Notes: generated by a model from the letters alone, not told the origin. A stretch of DNA of 64,000 bases from Dyella_D sp052115385 (GCF_052115385.1 NZ_JBFRGP010000016.1:1-64000), one strand, 5' to 3'. Counted from the stretch's first letter, positions 24,620-33,658 are shown. Numbers and translations are program-made.

Positions 24620-25066
24620 ATGGCCTATCCGTTGATCAAGAGCCTGCATCTGCTGTTCGTGATGGCCTGGGTGGCCTCGATCTTCTATTTGCCGCGGATC
24701 CTGGTGAACATCGCCGAGGCCGGCAACGATCCGGCGATAAAAGCCCGGCTGGAATTGATGGGGCTGCGCTTGTATCGCTTCGGCCACAACATGTTCGGCA
24801 TGGCCCTGCTGTTCGGCGTCACGCTGTGGCAGGGCTGGCGGGTGTTTCCGGGCAGGCTGCCGAACTTCGGCGAGGCCGAGTGGCTGCACGCCAAGCTGAC
24901 CCTGGTGGTGCTGCTGCTGGTGTACTACGTGTGGACCGGCCGGCTGGTGAAACGCAGCGCCAAGGGCGGTGCGCTGCCCAGCGCGAAGACCTTGCGCATC
25001 ATGAACGAGCTGCCGGTGCTGGTGCTGCTGCTGATCATCTTCCTGGTGATCGCCAAGCCGTTCTGA
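24620..25066 (+). CDS. hemJ: Protoporphyrinogen oxidase HemJ-like membrane protein (CopD/UPF0093)
   Basis: 148 residues from the ATG at 24620, with AGGAG 6 bases upstream; the preceding GTG is in frame but less likely. Four membrane segments are seen. The His in SLHLLFVMAW near residue 10 followed by FYLPRILV, and the Lys in EWLHAKLTLVV near 93, correspond to the conserved His and Lys of HemJ. HemJ oxidises protoporphyrinogen IX to protoporphyrin IX in haem synthesis. CopD-like proteins look alike, so the symbol is probable, not certain. Confidence 0.7.
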   Translation: MAYPLIKSLHLLFVMAWVASIFYLPRILVNIAEAGNDPAIKARLELMGLRLYRFGHNMFGMALLFGVTLWQGWRVFPGRLPNFGEAEWLHAKLTLVVLLLVYYVWTGRLVKRSAKGGALPSAKTLRIMNELPVLVLLLIIFLVIAKPF

Positions 25067-25067
25067 T

Positions 25068-25259
25068 TTAAGCCGCGGCGCAGGTTGGGCAGATGGTGGT
25101 GTGGCGATACCACGCGACGAAGCGCTGCACGCCTTCCTCGATCGACGTGTTCGGCGCATGGCCCACGTTCCGGCGCAGGGCGGAGACATCGGCCCAGGTA
25201 TCCGGCACGTCGCCCGGCTGCATCGGCAGCAGGCGTTTTTCCAGGGTGCCGCCGGGGTT
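25068..25259 (-). pseudogene. C-terminal remnant of a UDP-glucuronate/UDP-sugar epimerase gene
   Basis: About 60 codons carry the typical tail of NAD-dependent sugar-nucleotide epimerases (LEKRLLPMQPGDVPDTWADV, then GYAP-like GHAPNTSIEEGVQRFVAWY). The NAD-binding and catalytic parts are absent: the frame has no upstream homology, and the next sequence belongs to the thrS promoter region. It is a decayed relic of a surface-polysaccharide gene. Confidence 0.75.
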
Positions 25260-25279
25260 CTGCTTCTGTCGGCGCTGAA

Positions 25280-25552
25280 TTGACACCGGAATGGCGCTAA
25301 ACTAGCGTTCTCTACTTCCTACTGATCGGAAACCAGGGTGGCCCGCGTCCAAAACGCCGGCCGAGCGTGCGACATGGCAACTACCAAGCGCCAACACTGA
25401 TTCTCGCCACGCCTTTGCTTTCCGCAAAAAGGGCGCAAGGCGCTCTTTATTTTTGCCTGCCGTCAGGGCGGGCAAAAGCAAAACCGGCCATCCATGGCCG
25501 GACTCCTCAAAAAAAGCAGCCCCGTTGATCGGTGACTGCCACAGGTATTCCC
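25280..25552 (+). promoter_or_regulatory. thrS promoter and structured leader
   Basis: TTGACA at 25280-25285 with TAGCGT 17 bases further is a plausible promoter. The leader then holds three hairpins: an imperfect one near 25430-25449 (AAGGGCGC/GCGCTCTT) followed by TATTTTT, one with TGCCTGCC and GGGCGGGCA, and CCGGCCAT/ATGGCCGG at about 25485-25502 shortly before A7. The arrangement suggests attenuation or autoregulation of thrS. The mechanism is not visible. Confidence 0.45.
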
Positions 25553-27454
25553 ATGATCCAGATCACGCTACCCGACGGCAGCAAGCGCCCCTTCGACCAC
25601 CCGGTCACGGTGCAGGACGTGGCCGCCTCCATCGGCGCCGGCCTGGCCAAGGCCACCCTGGCCGGCAAGGTGGACGGCAAGCTGGTCGACGCCAGTTTTC
25701 CGATCGAGCATGACGCCAGCCTGGAAATCGTCACCGAGAAGAGCCCCGAGGCGCTGGAGATCCTGCGCCACTCCACCGCGCACCTGCTGGCGCAGGCCGT
25801 GCAGCGCCTGTATCCGGGCGCGCAGGTCACCATCGGCCCGGTGATCGACAACGGCTTCTTCTATGACTTCGCCTACGAGCGTCCCTTCACGCCGGACGAC
25901 CTGGTCAAGATCGAAGAAGAGATGCAGAAGATCGTGCAGGAAGCGCTGCCGGTGACGCGCAGCGTGAAGTCGCGCGACGACGCGGTGTCGTTCTTCCGCG
26001 GCATCGGCGAGGAATACAAGGCCGAGATCATCGAGAGCATCCCCGCCAACGAGGAACTCTCGCTGTACACGCAGGGCGAGTTCACCGACCTGTGCCGCGG
26101 CCCGCACGTGCCGAACACCGGCAAGCTGCGCGCGTTCAAGCTGATGAAGGTGGCCGGCGCCTATTGGCGCGGCGATTCCAACAACGCGATGCTGACGCGC
26201 GTGTACGGCACGTCCTGGCTCAACGACAAGGACCTCAAGGCCTACCTGCACCAGCTCGAAGAGGCCGAGAAGCGCGATCACCGCAAGATCGGCAAGGCGC
26301 TGGACCTGTTCCACCAGCAGGAAGAAGCGCCGGGCATGGTGTTCTGGCATCCGAACGGCTGGGCCATCTGGCAGGCGGTGGAGCAGTATGTGCGCGGCGT
26401 GTATCGCGCCAGCGGCTACCAGGAAGTGCGCGGCCCGCAGATCATGGACGTGAGCCTGTGGAAGAAGTCCGGCCACTGGGACAACTACCAGGAAAACATG
26501 TTCTTCACCGAGTCGGAGAAGCGCACCTATGCGCTGAAGCCGATGAACTGCCCGGGCCACGTGCAGATCTTCAACACCAGCCTGCACAGCTACCGCGACC
26601 TGCCGGTGCGCTACGGCGAATTCGGCGGCTGCCACCGCAACGAGCCGTCCGGTGCGCTGCACGGGATCATGCGCGTGCGCGCCTTCACCCAGGACGACGG
26701 GCATATCTTCTGCACGGAAGAGCAGATCGAAGCCGAGGTCACCGCCTTCCACCAGCAGGCGATGAAGGTGTACGGGGATTTCGGCTTCGAGGACATCGCG
26801 CTGAAGATCGCCCTGCGTCCGGACAAGCGCATCGGCAGCGACGCCGTGTGGGACCGTGCCGAGGACGCGCTGCGAGCGGCCCTGAGCGCGGCCGGGGTAC
26901 AGTGGCAGGAATTGCCCGGCGAGGGTGCCTTCTACGGCCCCAAGATCGAGTACCACATGAAGGATTCGATCGGCCGTGGCTGGCAGGTCGGTACCATGCA
27001 GGTGGATTTCATGATGCCCGAGCGCCTGGGTGCCGAGTACGTGGACGAGCAGAGCCAGCGCCGCCACCCGGTGATGCTGCACCGGGCCATCGTGGGCTCG
27101 ATGGAGCGCTTTATCGGCATCCTGATCGAGCACCATGCCGGCCATCTGCCGGCCTGGCTGGCCCCGATCCAGGCCCAGGTGTTCAGCATTACGGACGCCC
27201 AGGGCGACTATGTGCGTGAAATCACGCAAGCCCTTGTCGAGAAAGGTTTCAGAGTCAAGGCGGATTTGCGCAACGAAAAGGTCGGTTATAAAATCCGCGA
27301 ACATACGTTGCAAAGGGTTCCGTACCTGCTCGTGGTCGGTGACCGCGAAAAGGAATCGGGGGCCGTTTCCGTGCGTACCCGTACTGGTGAAGACCTGGGC
27401 AGCATGCCGCTGGCCGCCTTCATCGAGCGTCTGGAGGCCGAGACGCGGCGCTGA
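25553..27454 (+). CDS. thrS: Threonyl-tRNA synthetase
   Basis: 633 residues from the ATG at 25553; an upstream GTG at 25532 is less likely. Class II synthetase that charges tRNA-Thr. The order is TGS domain (1-60, ITLPDGSKRPFDHPV), SAD editing domain with HSTAHLLAQAV and the metal motif CRGPH, catalytic core with motif 2 GGCHRNEPSGALHGIMRVR and the zinc ligand Cys in PMNCPGH, motif 3 GSMERFIGILIEH, and a C-terminal anticodon-binding domain. First gene of the translation cluster. Confidence 0.98.
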   Translation: MIQITLPDGSKRPFDHPVTVQDVAASIGAGLAKATLAGKVDGKLVDASFPIEHDASLEIVTEKSPEALEILRHSTAHLLAQAVQRLYPGAQVTIGPVIDNGFFYDFAYERPFTPDDLVKIEEEMQKIVQEALPVTRSVKSRDDAVSFFRGIGEEYKAEIIESIPANEELSLYTQGEFTDLCRGPHVPNTGKLRAFKLMKVAGAYWRGDSNNAMLTRVYGTSWLNDKDLKAYLHQLEEAEKRDHRKIGKALDLFHQQEEAPGMVFWHPNGWAIWQAVEQYVRGVYRASGYQEVRGPQIMDVSLWKKSGHWDNYQENMFFTESEKRTYALKPMNCPGHVQIFNTSLHSYRDLPVRYGEFGGCHRNEPSGALHGIMRVRAFTQDDGHIFCTEEQIEAEVTAFHQQAMKVYGDFGFEDIALKIALRPDKRIGSDAVWDRAEDALRAALSAAGVQWQELPGEGAFYGPKIEYHMKDSIGRGWQVGTMQVDFMMPERLGAEYVDEQSQRRHPVMLHRAIVGSMERFIGILIEHHAGHLPAWLAPIQAQVFSITDAQGDYVREITQALVEKGFRVKADLRNEKVGYKIREHTLQRVPYLLVVGDREKESGAVSVRTRTGEDLGSMPLAAFIERLEAETRR

Positions 27455-27496
27455 GCGCCGCCCGGCCAATCGTTAATTCTTCTGGAGGATAGTGGT

Positions 27497-28021
27497 ATCG
27501 CTACCACCGACAACAAGGGTAATCGCCGTAACCATGAGATCCGCGTCCCGCGCGTGCGCTTGATCGGGGCGGATTCGGAGCAGCTGGGCATCCTCACCCG
27601 TGATGAGGCGTTGCGCATGGCGGAGGAGGCCGGGATGGACCTGGTCGAAATCCAGCCCAACGGCGATCCGCCGGTCTGCCGCATCATGGATTACGGCAAG
27701 TTCAAGTTCGAAGCCCAGAAGAAGGCCCAGGCGGCCAAGAAGAAGCAGAAGCAGGTCGAGATCAAGGAAGTGAAGTTCCGTCCGGTCACGGACGTGGGCG
27801 ACTACCAGATCAAGCTGCGCAACATGCTTCGCTTCCTGGAAGAGGGTGACAAGGTCAAGGTCACCATCCGCTTCCGCGGTCGCGAGATGTCGCACCAGGA
27901 TCTGGGCCAGAACCTGGCCAGGAAGATCCAGGAAGACGTCGGCGAGAACGGCGTGGTGGAGTCCTTCCCCCGCCTGGAAGGCCGCCAGATGGTCATGATG
28001 ATCGGCCCCAAGAAGAAGTAA
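27497..28021 (+). CDS. infC: Translation initiation factor IF-3 with an ATC start codon
   Basis: 174 residues. The frame matches IF-3 from the first codon (IATTDNKGNRRNHEIRVPRV) through the linker KKAQAAKKKQKQ to IGPKKK. No ATG, GTG or TTG exists in frame at a suitable place. ATC at 27497 is preceded by GGAGG at exactly 8 bases. IF-3 genes are known to use rare AUU or AUC starts, because IF-3 itself rejects them and so represses its own synthesis. Annotation from the later ATG or TTG codons would remove the conserved N terminus. Confidence 0.93.
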   Translation: MATTDNKGNRRNHEIRVPRVRLIGADSEQLGILTRDEALRMAEEAGMDLVEIQPNGDPPVCRIMDYGKFKFEAQKKAQAAKKKQKQVEIKEVKFRPVTDVGDYQIKLRNMLRFLEEGDKVKVTIRFRGREMSHQDLGQNLARKIQEDVGENGVVESFPRLEGRQMVMMIGPKKK

Positions 28022-28239
28022 GCGGGGCAGGTATCGCGTGGCGGCGGCCCAGGGCCGCCGTTGGCGTTTCCGGGTGGATGGCCGCGTTGCATCGCACCAC
28101 TGGCAAAGCGCCCCCGATCCCCGTACAATCGCCGGTTCGACCCACCAGGACGGGTCGTGAACCGATCATGGCAGGACGGAAAGCGTGGCCCCCCGGGTCG
28201 CCGCCAGATCAGTCAGAAACCAAGATACGGAGCATTTCC

Positions 28240-28437
28240 ATGCCCAAGATCAAGACCAACCGGGCGGCGGCGAAGCGTTTTCGCAAGACCGCTTCCGGCA
28301 AGTTCAAGGCCGGTCACGCCTTCAAGTCGCACATCCTGACCAAGAAGTCGACCAAGCGTAAGCGCAACCTGCGCGCCACCAATCACGTCAAAGCCTGCGA
28401 CTCCAAGAGTGTCGCTCGCATGTTGCCGTACATCTAA
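28240..28437 (+). CDS. rpmI: 50S ribosomal protein L35
   Basis: 65 residues starting MPKIKTNRAAAKRFRKTASG, fully typical of bL35, with the Lys- and Arg-rich tail KKSTKRKRNLRATNHV. The start at 28240 is behind a GGAGC ribosome site. It lies between infC and rplT as in most proteobacteria. The operon is presumably autoregulated through L20. Confidence 0.97.
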   Translation: MPKIKTNRAAAKRFRKTASGKFKAGHAFKSHILTKKSTKRKRNLRATNHVKACDSKSVARMLPYI

Positions 28438-28453
28438 GGCGGAGGACTGAACC

Positions 28454-28813
28454 ATGGCTCGTGTAAAGCGTGGCGTTACCGCCCGTCGTCGTCACAAGAA
28501 GATCATCGGCCGCGCGAAGGGCTACTACAACGCCCGTCGCAAGGTCTTCCGCGTTGCTAACCAGGCCGTCATCAAGGCCGGTCAGTACGCCTATATCGGC
28601 CGCAAGCAGAAGAAGCGCCAGTTCCGCGCCCTGTGGATCGTGCGTATCAATGCTGCCGCCCGTCAGTTCGGCCTGTCCTACAGCCGCCTGATCAATGGCC
28701 TGAGCAAGGCCGGCATCACCGTCGACCGCAAGGTCCTGGCGGACATCGCCGTGCACGACATCAAGGCTTTTGGGGCCATCGCGGAAAAGGCGAAGGCTAG
28801 TCTAGCCGCTTGA
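28454..28813 (+). CDS. rplT: 50S ribosomal protein L20
   Basis: 119 residues (MARVKRGVTARRRHKKIIGRA, then KGYYNARRKVFR). It binds 23S rRNA early in large-subunit assembly and can repress its own operon. The gene starts 16 bases after rpmI with GGAGG upstream and ends at a terminator. Confidence 0.98.
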   Translation: MARVKRGVTARRRHKKIIGRAKGYYNARRKVFRVANQAVIKAGQYAYIGRKQKKRQFRALWIVRINAAARQFGLSYSRLINGLSKAGITVDRKVLADIAVHDIKAFGAIAEKAKASLAA

Positions 28814-28856
28814 TCGTCCGGCGCTGCGCGCACTGACGATATGATGTGAATCAAGC

Positions 28857-28890
28857 GGGGAGGAGGCCTAAATGCCTCCTCCCCGTTTTT
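28857..28890 (+). terminator. Terminator/attenuator between rplT and pheS
   Basis: GGGGAGGAGGC pairs perfectly with GCCTCCTCCCC across CTAAAT and is followed by GTTTTTG. It ends 32 bases before pheS, so read-through here would control phenylalanyl-tRNA synthetase, as attenuation does in enterics. No Phe-rich leader peptide is seen. Confidence 0.85.
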
Positions 28891-28922
28891 GTTTGTCCCT
28901 GCCGAACACAGGAACCGCACCG

Positions 28923-29918
28923 ATGGACGACCTGGACACCCGGGCCGCGCAAGCCCAGGCCGAGATCGCAGCTGCCGACACGCTCGATGCGCTCGAAGCG
29001 CTGCGCGTGGGCCTGCTGGGCAAGAGCGGCATCGTCACCGCCGCGCTGAAGACGCTGGGCGCACTGCCGCCGGAAGAGAAGAAAGCGCGCGGCGCCGAGG
29101 TCAATCGCATCAAGGAGCGCCTCGCCGACGCCCTGGCCGCGCGCAAGCAGCTGCTGGAGCAGGCTGAGCTCGACCGCCGCCTGGCCTCCGAGAAGCTGGA
29201 CATCAGCCTGCCCGGCCGCGACGGCGAGCACGGCGGCATCCATCCGGTCACGCGGGCGCTGGAGCGCATCTCGGCGATCTTCGGCCGCCTGGGTTACCAG
29301 CGCGCCGACGGTCCGGAGATCGAGGACGACTGGCATAACTTCGAGGCGCTGAACTTCCCGCCGCACCATCCGGCGCGTGCCATGCACGACACCTTCTACT
29401 TCGGCGACGGGCGCCTGCTGCGCACGCATACCTCGCCGGTGCAGATCCGCTCGATGCAGGGGCGGCAGCCGCCGATCCGCGTCATCGCGCCGGGCAAGGT
29501 CTACCGCAGCGATTCGGACCAGACCCATTCGCCGATGTTCCACCAGATCGAAGGCCTGCTGGTCGACGAGACCTCCAGCTTCGCCGACCTGAAGGGCACC
29601 CTGGCCGAATTCATCCGCGCCTTCTTCGAGCGCGATTTCGAGATGCGCTTCCGCCCCAGCTACTTCCCCTTCACCGAACCCTCGGCCGAAGTGGACATCC
29701 GCTGGGACGCCGAGGACGGTTCCACCCGCTGGCTGGAAGTGCTGGGCTGCGGCATGGTGCATCCGAACGTGCTGAAGAACTGCGGCATCGACCCGGAGCG
29801 CTACACCGGCTTCGCCTTCGGCCTGGGCGTGGAGCGCTTCGCCATGCTGCGCTACGGCGTGTCCGACCTGCGCGCGTTCTTCGAGAACGATCTGCGGTTC
29901 CTCAAGCAATTCGCTTGA
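28923..29918 (+). CDS. pheS: Phenylalanyl-tRNA synthetase alpha subunit
   Basis: 331 residues from the ATG at 28923 (AGGAA upstream). It has an N-terminal coiled coil, then the class II core with HPVTRALERISAIFGRLGY, motif 2 FRSDS-like YRSDSDQTHSPMFHQIEGL and motif 3 GFAFGLGVERFAMLRYGV. It forms the alpha2beta2 enzyme with PheT, encoded 84 bases downstream. Confidence 0.98.
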   Translation: MDDLDTRAAQAQAEIAAADTLDALEALRVGLLGKSGIVTAALKTLGALPPEEKKARGAEVNRIKERLADALAARKQLLEQAELDRRLASEKLDISLPGRDGEHGGIHPVTRALERISAIFGRLGYQRADGPEIEDDWHNFEALNFPPHHPARAMHDTFYFGDGRLLRTHTSPVQIRSMQGRQPPIRVIAPGKVYRSDSDQTHSPMFHQIEGLLVDETSSFADLKGTLAEFIRAFFERDFEMRFRPSYFPFTEPSAEVDIRWDAEDGSTRWLEVLGCGMVHPNVLKNCGIDPERYTGFAFGLGVERFAMLRYGVSDLRAFFENDLRFLKQFA

Positions 29919-30002
29919 GGCCCGAGCGGCCGGGCGCATCGCTGCCCGGTGAACTCCTTCGCACATCGCTGCTCACCCCCCCGATTCCCTGGACCTTAGC
30001 CC

Positions 30003-32381
30003 ATGAAATTCTCCGAGAACTGGCTGCGCGAACTGGTCGAGATCAAGGCCGACCGCGCCGCCCTGGCCCACGCGCTGACCATGGCCGGGCTGGAAGTGGA
30101 AGAGCTGACCCCGCTGGGCGAGCAGCTCGCCGGCGTGGTGGTGGCCGAGATCGTCGGCGCCGAAAAGCATCCGGAAGCCGACCGCCTGCAGGTCTGCCGC
30201 GTCGACGCGGGGCAGGGCGAGCCGCTGCAGATCGTCTGCGGCGCGCCGAATGCGCGCGTCGGCATCAAGGTGCCGCTGGCGATGGTGGGCGCCGAGCTGC
30301 CGGGCGGCATCCAGATCAAGGCGGCCAAGCTGCGCGGCGTGGAGTCGTCCGGCATGCTGTGCTCGGCCAAGGAGCTGGGCATCGACGCCGACGCCTCCGG
30401 CCTGCTCGAACTGCCGGCCGACGCGCCGGTCGGCCAGCCGCTGGCCAGCTACCTCGGCCTGCCCGATGCCAGCATCGAATTGAAGCTGACCCCGAACCGC
30501 CCGGATTGCCTGGGCCTGGTCGGCCTGGCGCACGACGTTGCCGCATTGTTCGGCAGCCATGTGCGCGTGCCGGCCCAGGCTGCCGCTTCGGTAGGTATCG
30601 ACGCGCGCCGCGGCATCCGCCTCGAAGCCGGCGCCGACGCGCCGCGCTACCTGGGCCGCATCATCGAAGGCGTCGACCCGCAGGCGCGCACCCCGCTGTG
30701 GCTGGCCGAGCGCCTGCGCCGCGCCGGCCTGCGCCCGATCAGCGCGATCGTCGACGTCACCAACTACGTGATGCTCGAACTGGGCCAGCCGCTGCACGCC
30801 TTCGACGACGACAAGCTGCAAGGCGACATCGTGGTGCGCCATGCGCGCGCCGGCGAAACGCTGAAGCTGCTCGACGGTTCCGAGGCGAAGCTCGACCCGG
30901 GCTTCCTGGTGATCGCCGACGAGCAGCAGGCGCTGGCCGTGGCCGGCGTGATGGGCGGCTACGACTCGCGCGTCACCGACAGTGCGCGCCGTATCTTCCT
31001 GGAATCCGCGCATTTCGCGCCGGCCGCGATCATGGGCCGCGCACGCAAGCTCGGCATGCATACGGATGCCTCGCACCGCTTCGAGCGCGGCGTCGATCCG
31101 GAGCTGCCGCGCCGCGCGCTGGAACGCGCCACCGAGCTGCTGCTGGCGATCGCCGGCGGCACGGCTGGCCCGGTGCTGGCCGCGGAAAACCTGGCCGACC
31201 TGCCGAAGCTGGCGCCGGTAGTGCTGCGCCGTGCGCGCCTGAAGCGCGTGCTCGGGCTGGAAGTCGCCGATACCGAAGTGACGCGCATCTTCGGTGCGCT
31301 CGGCATGCAGGTCGAATCGATCGCCGACGGCTGGCGCATCGCCGCGCCGAGCAGCCGCTTCGATATCGAGCGCGAAGAGGACCTGGTCGAGGAAGTGGCC
31401 CGCATCCACGGCTACGACCGCATCCCCACGCATACGCCCTCCGGCGCCTTGCGCCTGGTCACCGAAGCGGAGGCGCGCATCCCCGAGCTGGCGCTGCGCG
31501 AGCAGCTCGCTTCGCGCGGCTACTACGAGGCGGTGAACCTGTCCTTCCTGTCGGCCGAGCTGCTGGCGCGCTGGGGTTTCGTCGAAAACCTGGTGCCGCT
31601 GGCCAATCCGCTGTCGGCGGACCTGGCCGTGATGCGTCCCTCGCTGCTGCCGGGGCTGATCGAAGCGCTGCGCCACAACCGCGCGCGCCAGCAGGAACGC
31701 GTGCGCCTGTTCGAGGTGGCGCGGGTGTTCGCCGCCGGCGATCCGCCGGTGGAGACGCCCAGCCTGGCCATCGCCGCCTGCGGTTCCGCACGTGCCGAGC
31801 AGTGGGGCGAGGCGAGCCGGCCGCTGGATTTTCATGATCTCAAGGGCGAACTCGACGCCATCGTCGCCTGGGGGGGCGAGCCGCAGCGCTGGTCGGTGCA
31901 TGCCGACGGCCTGCCGGGCTGGTTGCACCCCGGGCGCGGCGCGCGCGTCGCGCGCGACGGCCACACCGTGGGCTACCTCGGCGCGCTGCATCCCCAGCTC
32001 GCCAAGGCGCTGGACCTGGGGCCGGATGCGCACGTGCTGGAACTGGCCCTGGAGCCGCTGCTGGCCCGCCGCCTGCCCAAGGCCGTCGCGGTGCCGCGCT
32101 TTCCTTCGGTGCGCCGCGATATCGCCGTGGACCTGCCCGAGGAAGTCAGCTGGGCGCAAGTCGAGCAATGCGTCCGTACGGCCCTCGGCGGGCCGCTGAT
32201 CGAGCTGCGCCTGTTCGACCGCTACGCCGGAAAAGGCGTCGAGACTGGCCGAAAGAGTCTCGCTATGGGCTTGATTTTGCAGGACGCTTCACGCACGCTT
32301 ACTGACGACGACGCAGACCGCTTCGTGCGCGAAGCGTTCGCTGCGTTGGAGACTTCATGCAAGGCAAGATGGCGAGGATGA
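30003..32381 (+). CDS. pheT: Phenylalanyl-tRNA synthetase beta subunit
   Basis: 792 residues. Domains in order: N-terminal tRNA-binding OB domain (VVAEIVGAEKHPEADRLQVC), B3/B4 editing domain (TPNRPDCLGLVGLAHDVAALFG), B5 domain, the catalytically inactive synthetase-like core, and the C-terminal ferredoxin-fold anticodon-binding domain (FPSVRRDIAVDLPEEVSW). The start MKFSENWLRELV is standard. It ends one base before ihfA starts. Confidence 0.98.
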   Translation: MKFSENWLRELVEIKADRAALAHALTMAGLEVEELTPLGEQLAGVVVAEIVGAEKHPEADRLQVCRVDAGQGEPLQIVCGAPNARVGIKVPLAMVGAELPGGIQIKAAKLRGVESSGMLCSAKELGIDADASGLLELPADAPVGQPLASYLGLPDASIELKLTPNRPDCLGLVGLAHDVAALFGSHVRVPAQAAASVGIDARRGIRLEAGADAPRYLGRIIEGVDPQARTPLWLAERLRRAGLRPISAIVDVTNYVMLELGQPLHAFDDDKLQGDIVVRHARAGETLKLLDGSEAKLDPGFLVIADEQQALAVAGVMGGYDSRVTDSARRIFLESAHFAPAAIMGRARKLGMHTDASHRFERGVDPELPRRALERATELLLAIAGGTAGPVLAAENLADLPKLAPVVLRRARLKRVLGLEVADTEVTRIFGALGMQVESIADGWRIAAPSSRFDIEREEDLVEEVARIHGYDRIPTHTPSGALRLVTEAEARIPELALREQLASRGYYEAVNLSFLSAELLARWGFVENLVPLANPLSADLAVMRPSLLPGLIEALRHNRARQQERVRLFEVARVFAAGDPPVETPSLAIAACGSARAEQWGEASRPLDFHDLKGELDAIVAWGGEPQRWSVHADGLPGWLHPGRGARVARDGHTVGYLGALHPQLAKALDLGPDAHVLELALEPLLARRLPKAVAVPRFPSVRRDIAVDLPEEVSWAQVEQCVRTALGGPLIELRLFDRYAGKGVETGRKSLAMGLILQDASRTLTDDDADRFVREAFAALETSCKARWRG

Positions 32382-32382
32382 C

Positions 32383-32682
32383 ATGGCGCTGACCAAGGCG
32401 GAGATGGCCGAGCGCCTCTTTCTCGAGGTGGGCCTCAACAAGCGTGAGGCGAAAGAATTCGTGGACGCCTATTTCGAGGTGGTCCGCGAGGCGCTGGAAA
32501 AGGGCGAGCAGGTGAAGCTGTCGGGGTTCGGCAATTTCGACCTGCGGCAGAAGAACCAGCGCCCGGGACGCAACCCGAAGACCGGCGAGGAGATCCCGAT
32601 CTCCGCCCGTCGCGTGGTGACGTTCCGGCCGGGGCAGAAACTCAAGGTGAGAGTGGAGAGCTATGCTGGACCAAGGGAATAA
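32383..32682 (+). CDS. ihfA: Integration host factor alpha subunit
   Basis: 99 residues (MALTKAEMAERLFLEVGLNK). It contains the HU/IHF signature GFGNFDLRQKNQRPGRNPKTG and the arm FRPGQKLKVRVE. IHF bends DNA as a heterodimer with IhfB and assists transcription, replication and recombination. Its place after pheT is conserved. Confidence 0.97.
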   Translation: MALTKAEMAERLFLEVGLNKREAKEFVDAYFEVVREALEKGEQVKLSGFGNFDLRQKNQRPGRNPKTGEEIPISARRVVTFRPGQKLKVRVESYAGPRE

Positions 32683-33019
32683 CACCGAGCTCCCGGCCAT
32701 CCCGGCCAAGCGCTATTTCACCATCGGTGAAGTCAGCGAATTGTGCGGGGTGAAGCCTCACGTGCTGCGGTACTGGGAACAGGAGTTCCCCGCACTCAAC
32801 CCGGTCAAGCGCCGTGGCAACCGCCGCTATTACCAGCGCCACGACGTGCTGATGATCCGGCAGATCCGTGCCCTGCTGTACGACGAAGGCTTCACCATCA
32901 CCGGCGCCCGCGCCCGGCTGGAAGGCCCGCAGGCGCGCATGGAATCGAGCATTTCGCACCAGATCGTGCGCCAGGTGCGCATGGAGCTGGAAGAAGTGCT
33001 GAGCCTGCTGCGCCGCTGA
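32663..33019 (+). CDS. MerR-family transcriptional regulator
   Basis: 118 residues; the ATG at 32663 lies inside ihfA (20-base overlap) with GGAGAG upstream. The N-terminal winged helix (RYFTIGEVSELCGVKPHVLR, YWEQEFPALNP, NRRYYQRHDVLMIRQI) is typical, and the short C-terminal coiled coil has no Cys effector site. This ihfA-linked MerR protein is common in proteobacteria, but its regulon is not known to me. Confidence 0.9.
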   Translation: MLDQGNNTELPAIPAKRYFTIGEVSELCGVKPHVLRYWEQEFPALNPVKRRGNRRYYQRHDVLMIRQIRALLYDEGFTITGARARLEGPQARMESSISHQIVRQVRMELEEVLSLLRR

Positions 33020-33085
33020 GCGCGCAGGCTTTCTACCTACGCAAGTCCTGGCCGAGCTGCTAGACTTGCCCACTTGCCGTATCGT

Positions 33086-33162
33086 CGGGGCGTAGCGCAG
33101 CCTGGTAGCGCATTTGCCTGGGGGGCAAAGGGTCGTCGGTTCGAATCCGGCCGCCCCGACCA
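33086..33162 (+). tRNA. tRNA-Pro (GGG)
   Basis: 77 bases with acceptor CGGGGCG/CGCCCCG, D arm GCGC/GCGC, anticodon loop CTGGGGG (GGG), T arm TCGG TTCGAAT CCGG and an encoded CCA. Confidence 0.95.
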
Positions 33163-33207
33163 ATTACGGTGAAGTATTCGAAAGGCGCCCTGGTGGCGCC
33201 TTTTCTT

Positions 33208-33522
33208 TTACTCGTCGACATAGCGCGGTATCGGCCCCGGATGCGGCGTCTTGCGGTCCGACAGGTCGAACATCAGGTCGTCCACGTAGCACCAGCCCCA
33301 GCCCTCCGGCGGATCGTAGCCTTCGATGATGGGATGTCCCGTCGCGCGGTAGTGCTTGGTGGCGTGCCGGCCGGGCGAGTCGTCGCAGCAGCCCACGTGG
33401 CCGCAGCTGCGGCAGATGCGCAAGTGGACCCAGGGGCTGCCGGTCTTCAGGCATTCCTCGCAGCCGGCGGCGCTGGGGGTGACGTCGCGGATGCCGTCGA
33501 GATGGCTGCAGCTGGCTTTCAT
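33208..33522 (-). CDS. UBP-type zinc finger protein
   Basis: 104 residues from the ATG at 33522 with AAGGAG 6 bases upstream. Zinc ligands are in the UBP order: CSHLD near the start, CEEC, CRSCGHVGCC and HATKHYRATGHP. Such domains bind ubiquitin C-termini in eukaryotes. The role in bacteria is unknown, perhaps metal or peptide binding in stress. Single gene, facing tRNA-Pro. Confidence 0.88.
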   Translation of the reverse strand: MKASCSHLDGIRDVTPSAAGCEECLKTGSPWVHLRICRSCGHVGCCDDSPGRHATKHYRATGHPIIEGYDPPEGWGWCYVDDLMFDLSDRKTPHPGPIPRYVDE

Positions 33523-33658
33523 CGCGGTCTCCTTGGTCGGGCATGGCGGGCAGGCCACGCGCTTTCAGAGTTCTTCAAGGCTTTTTCAGGCGCGTTTCAG
33601 GACTCGAACGCGCCGGCTTGGCGAGGGTGGGGGATATCCCCGCCCATCGAGAGGCTAC

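Noticed and set aside
25420..25552. Classical T-box before thrS
   Set aside because: No T-box consensus bulge is visible, and T-boxes would be unusual in this bacterial group.
29915..31837. 640-codon frame overlapping pheT in another frame
   Set aside because: Arg- and Ala-rich shadow; pheT reads through the same DNA with full family homology.
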